Shown here piece after piece: positions 13,362 to 16,372 of a stretch of DNA of 16,372 nt (position 1 is the stretch's first letter; the number at the start of each line of letters is the position of its first letter). Origin of the DNA: a candidate division Zixibacteria bacterium SM23_81 (GTDB taxonomy: Bacteria > SM23-81). Position numbers and translations under genes: made by a program. Where the stretch lies: positions 1-16,372 of the forward strand of contig LJUY01000060.1 in assembly GCA_001304015.1 (NCBI GenBank), written 5' to 3'. Below the pieces are notes generated by a model. The model was not told the DNA's origin. It made no database searches and saw only the letters and a list, made by a program, of their open reading frames with translations.

Positions 13362-16300
13362 ATGTTCACCCATCTCCACGTCCACAGCAATTTCACCTTT
13401 CTGTCCGGGGCAAACACCATCGAAGATCTGTTGCAACGCGCCCAAGAACTGGGCATGAAGGCTCTGGCCCTGACGGACAGAAACGGCCTGTACGGAGCCA
13501 TCCCTTTCTACAAGGCGGCTAAAGAACTGGGTATACAGCCCATACTGGGGACCGAGCTGAACGACCCGCAGGACTCGGAGATGCGGGCCGTGCTGCTGGC
13601 CGAAAGTCGAGAGGGGCTCTCCCACATCTGTCGCCTGATCACCCGGAGGAAGCTCCAGCAGGAATTTCATCTCATGGAGGCATTAGAGGAGGCTTCTCAG
13701 GGCGTGATCGTCCTCACTGCCAACCCAGCCCTGTTGGCGCGACTCTCCTCCACTTTCAAACCCGGTGTCCTGTACGGTGAGTTGATCCCCGCCGTGGACA
13801 AAAAGAGTCGCAAACGAGCCAGCCAGGTCATCGGCCTGGCCAAAAGGAGGGGCATCCCCCTGGTGGCCACCAACGACGTGCACTTTCTCCTTCCTGCCGA
13901 TCACCTCCGACACCGCCTCCTGCGGGCCATCGACGCCAACGGGACCCTGTTCTCCCTCAACGGGGAGGACCAGGCTTCTCCCCAGAGCTACCTGGCCTCT
14001 TTTGCCCAGATGAGCCGCGCTTGGGCGGAGATCCCAGAGGCCATCGAAAACACAGAGGCCATCAGGGAACGCTGCCACCTGGACCTGAAGCTGGGCACTT
14101 ACAGGTTCCCGAACTTCCCTCTGCCTCCGGGCGAAACCCCCTTCTCCTACCTCTGGAAGGTCTCCTTCGAGGGACTGAAGAGACGCTATCAGCCCCTGAC
14201 CGAGAGGGCCATCGAACGGTTGAAATACGAGTTGGAGATCATCGAAAACTTGGGATTCAGCACCTACTTCCTGGTGGTCTGGGACATCGCGCAGCGGGCC
14301 AAGGCGCTGCGAATCCCGACCATTGGACGAGGTTCGGCAGCCAACTCCATCGTCTCCTACTGCCTGGAGATCACCCACGTGGATCCCTTGGCCCACAACC
14401 TGTATTTCGAGCGCTTCCTCAACCCTCAGAGGCGATCCCCTCCAGACATCGATCTGGACTTCTGCTGGAAACGCAGAGACCAGATCCTCCAGTATGTCTA
14501 CAAGGCCTACGGCGAAGATCACGTAGCCATGATCTCCACCACCGTCACCCTGAAGGCCCGAGCCGCCATGCGAGAGGTGGCCAAGGTTCTGGGGCTGGAG
14601 GCCGAGGAGATCCGGAGAATCACCTCTCGGATACCCCACTGGGGCGTGCACGATCTGCGAACCGTCCGGGATGAATTCCCCGAGTGCCGAAATCTGCCCC
14701 TGGATCGGGAGCCCTACCGCACGGTGGTGGCCGTCGCCCAGAAGATCATGGGTTTCCCCCGCCACCTCTCGGTCCATCCCGGGGGCATGGTGATCTCCCC
14801 GGTGCCCCTCACCGACGACCTCCCCCTGGAGATGGCCCCCAAGGGTCTGGTCATCACCCAGTACGACATGTTCGCCGTGGAGGACCTTGGTCTGGTGAAG
14901 ATCGACCTGCTGGGGCAGCGCTCCCTAGGGGTGCTTCAGGATACAGTGGAGGCCGTGGAGAGACACCAGCGCCGTGGGCCGGAAGTGGAGAGCCTGCCCA
15001 TGATCTTCAGAGACGAATCCACCCGGCGGCTCATTCGAGAAGGCCAGACCATGGGCTGTTTCTACATCGAGTCGCCAGCCATGAGGGCTCTGTTGAAGAA
15101 GCTGGGCACGGATACCTTTGAGGGGCTCACCGCCGCCAGCTCCGTGATCCGCCCGGGGGTGGCCGAGAGCGGCATGATGGATCAGTACATCCAGCGACAC
15201 CACGACCCCACCAAAGCCCACTATCTCCATCCCAAGCTGAGGGAGCTGCTGGGAGAAACATATGGGGTCATGGTTTACCAGGAGGACGTCATCAAGGTGG
15301 CCCATCACTTGGCCGGAATGAGCCTGGGAGAGGCCGATCTGTTGCGCCGAGCCATGAGCGGCAAGCTCAGATCGGAGGAGGCCATGACCCGGCTCCGGGA
15401 TAGCTTCGTGGTTGCCTGCCGACGTCAGGGGGTGCGGAAAGAGGTGGCCCAAGAGGTCTGGCGACAGATCAAGAGTTTCGCCGGCTACGCCTTCTGCAAA
15501 GCTCACAGCGCCTCCTACGCCATTCTCTCTTTTCAGGTGGCCTACCTGAAGGCTCACTACCCAGCCGAGTTCATGGCCGCCGTGTTGTCCAACGGAGGTG
15601 GATTTTACGGAGCCGGGGCTTACATCCAGGAGGCGCGACGTCTGGGGCTCAAAATCCTATTGCCCGACATCAACAAAAGCGCCTATGAATACACCGGCTC
15701 CGATGGAGCCGTTCGCATCGGACTCATGCAGGTCAAAGGTCTCTCCCTGGCCTCTGTGGAGTCCATCCTCAAGGCTCGTGAGGAGGGCTATTTCACCTCG
15801 CTCTCGGACCTGAGGGGGCGAACCCAGGTGGGTCTCAAGGAGCTGCACACCCTGATTCGATGTGGAGCGCTGGACTGCTTCGAACTCAGCAGACCGGAGC
15901 TCCTCTGGCGACTGGAGGTCCTGGGCAAAGGTCCGGGAACATCTCGAAAGGCGAAGAACTCTCATGAGGTCCGCCGAGATCTGACCCACATCGTGCCCCG
16001 CATCCCGGAATACTCGCTCCACCAGAGATGTCTCATCGAGCTGGAGACCTTCGGCTTCATGGCCACCCGGCACCCCCTCCAGCTGCTGGTGTCCCAGCCC
16101 GACCCGGAGGGGGTGATCACCGCGGCCCAGATGGGGGAACACGTCGGCCATGAAGTCAGGATGATCGGGTGGCTCATCTCAGCCAAGAGAATCACCAGCA
16201 GGAAAAGCGGTCAGCCCATGAAGTTCATGTCCATGGAGGATCTCAGCGGGACCTTTGAGGTGACCCTCTTCCCCAGCGTCTATCGCCAATATGCCCCCCT

Positions 16301-16372
16301 GAGCCTGGGCTATGGACCGTATCTGGTGACGGGGAGGGTGGAGGACAGCTACGGCGCCTTCAGCCTGACGGC
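13362..16372 (+). CDS. dnaE: DnaE-type C-family DNA polymerase (SOS-cassette type), 3' end off the window
   Basis: An uninterrupted frame of 1003 codons runs off the window end. It starts with a PHP domain (HLHVHSNFTFLSG at 4-16, TNDVHF at 170-175). The polymerase core follows, with PDIDLDF at 361-367 (Asp364 and Asp366) and Asp515 (VKIDLLGQ) as the catalytic triad, RGSAANS (323-329) and the conserved KAHSASYA. A helix-hairpin-helix region and an OB-fold segment (from VRMIGWLISA) come last. Several PHP metal ligands are replaced: Asp by Ser in LSG, His by Arg in LTDRNG, so this domain may be inactive. Its place after lexA and dinB suggests the DnaE2/ImuC translesion polymerase rather than the main replicase. 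No ribosome site precedes the ATG; an in-frame GTG at 13278 also exists, but the PHP motif starts right at the ATG. Confidence 0.92.
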   Translation, partial: MFTHLHVHSNFTFLSGANTIEDLLQRAQELGMKALALTDRNGLYGAIPFYKAAKELGIQPILGTELNDPQDSEMRAVLLAESREGLSHICRLITRRKLQQEFHLMEALEEASQGVIVLTANPALLARLSSTFKPGVLYGELIPAVDKKSRKRASQVIGLAKRRGIPLVATNDVHFLLPADHLRHRLLRAIDANGTLFSLNGEDQASPQSYLASFAQMSRAWAEIPEAIENTEAIRERCHLDLKLGTYRFPNFPLPPGETPFSYLWKVSFEGLKRRYQPLTERAIERLKYELEIIENLGFSTYFLVVWDIAQRAKALRIPTIGRGSAANSIVSYCLEITHVDPLAHNLYFERFLNPQRRSPPDIDLDFCWKRRDQILQYVYKAYGEDHVAMISTTVTLKARAAMREVAKVLGLEAEEIRRITSRIPHWGVHDLRTVRDEFPECRNLPLDREPYRTVVAVAQKIMGFPRHLSVHPGGMVISPVPLTDDLPLEMAPKGLVITQYDMFAVEDLGLVKIDLLGQRSLGVLQDTVEAVERHQRRGPEVESLPMIFRDESTRRLIREGQTMGCFYIESPAMRALLKKLGTDTFEGLTAASSVIRPGVAESGMMDQYIQRHHDPTKAHYLHPKLRELLGETYGVMVYQEDVIKVAHHLAGMSLGEADLLRRAMSGKLRSEEAMTRLRDSFVVACRRQGVRKEVAQEVWRQIKSFAGYAFCKAHSASYAILSFQVAYLKAHYPAEFMAAVLSNGGGFYGAGAYIQEARRLGLKILLPDINKSAYEYTGSDGAVRIGLMQVKGLSLASVESILKAREEGYFTSLSDLRGRTQVGLKELHTLIRCGALDCFELSRPELLWRLEVLGKGPGTSRKAKNSHEVRRDLTHIVPRIPEYSLHQRCLIELETFGFMATRHPLQLLVSQPDPEGVITAAQMGEHVGHEVRMIGWLISAKRITSRKSGQPMKFMSMEDLSGTFEVTLFPSVYRQYAPLSLGYGPYLVTGRVEDSYGAFSLT

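Noticed and set aside
13683-14777. 364-codon minus-strand frame
   Set aside because: It is wholly antisense to the continuous dnaE frame and reflects its GC-rich codon pattern.

Overview
The window looks like a chromosomal segment of a Gram-negative (diderm) bacterium. It encodes an outer-membrane beta-barrel, a lipoprotein, a sigma54 activator with a textbook -24/-12 promoter, and a LexA whose recognition helix and operator resemble the enterobacterial type. No gene pins down the phylum. A Desulfobacterota-like or candidate-phylum origin would fit, but that is only an impression.

Left part (1-5331, all minus strand): a sensor kinase and an NtrC-type response regulator lie directly upstream of a three-gene envelope operon. 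The operon encodes an exported protein built of four ~70-residue helical repeats, a small lipoprotein with a TPR-like hairpin, and an outer-membrane beta-barrel. The barrel is cut by the window edge and carries an apparent one-base frameshift near 441. Between the regulator and the operon lies a full-consensus sigma54 promoter (2466-2481). Three GTAC motifs at exact 10-bp spacing (2613-2636) sit about 160-180 bp upstream of the predicted start of transcription, where an enhancer for the neighbouring regulator would be expected. I read this as a self-contained, signal-controlled envelope module. The substrate and function are unknown.

Middle part (5799-10488, plus strand): an ABC-2 exporter of the NatAB/YhaQP type has its ATPase and permease genes separated by a GlcD-family FAD-linked oxidase/dehydrogenase. 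A small four-helix membrane protein (DUF5658-like) follows. The 5332-5798 and 9678-10155 intergenic stretches hold no convincing genes.

Right part (10489-16372, plus strand): a DNA-damage-response cluster, lexA - dinB (Pol IV, catalytically intact) - dnaE-type C-family polymerase (cut by the window end). A near-consensus sigma70 promoter at 10668-10696 has a 20-bp SOS box between its -35 and -10 elements, about 400 bp upstream of lexA. The leader between them is full of heptanucleotide repeats and inverted repeats. A 140-bp non-coding element, 6 substitutions apart between copies, occurs on both sides of dinB. The cluster resembles the lexA-imuA-imuB-dnaE2 mutagenesis cassettes, but with a true Pol IV in place of ImuB and no imuA.
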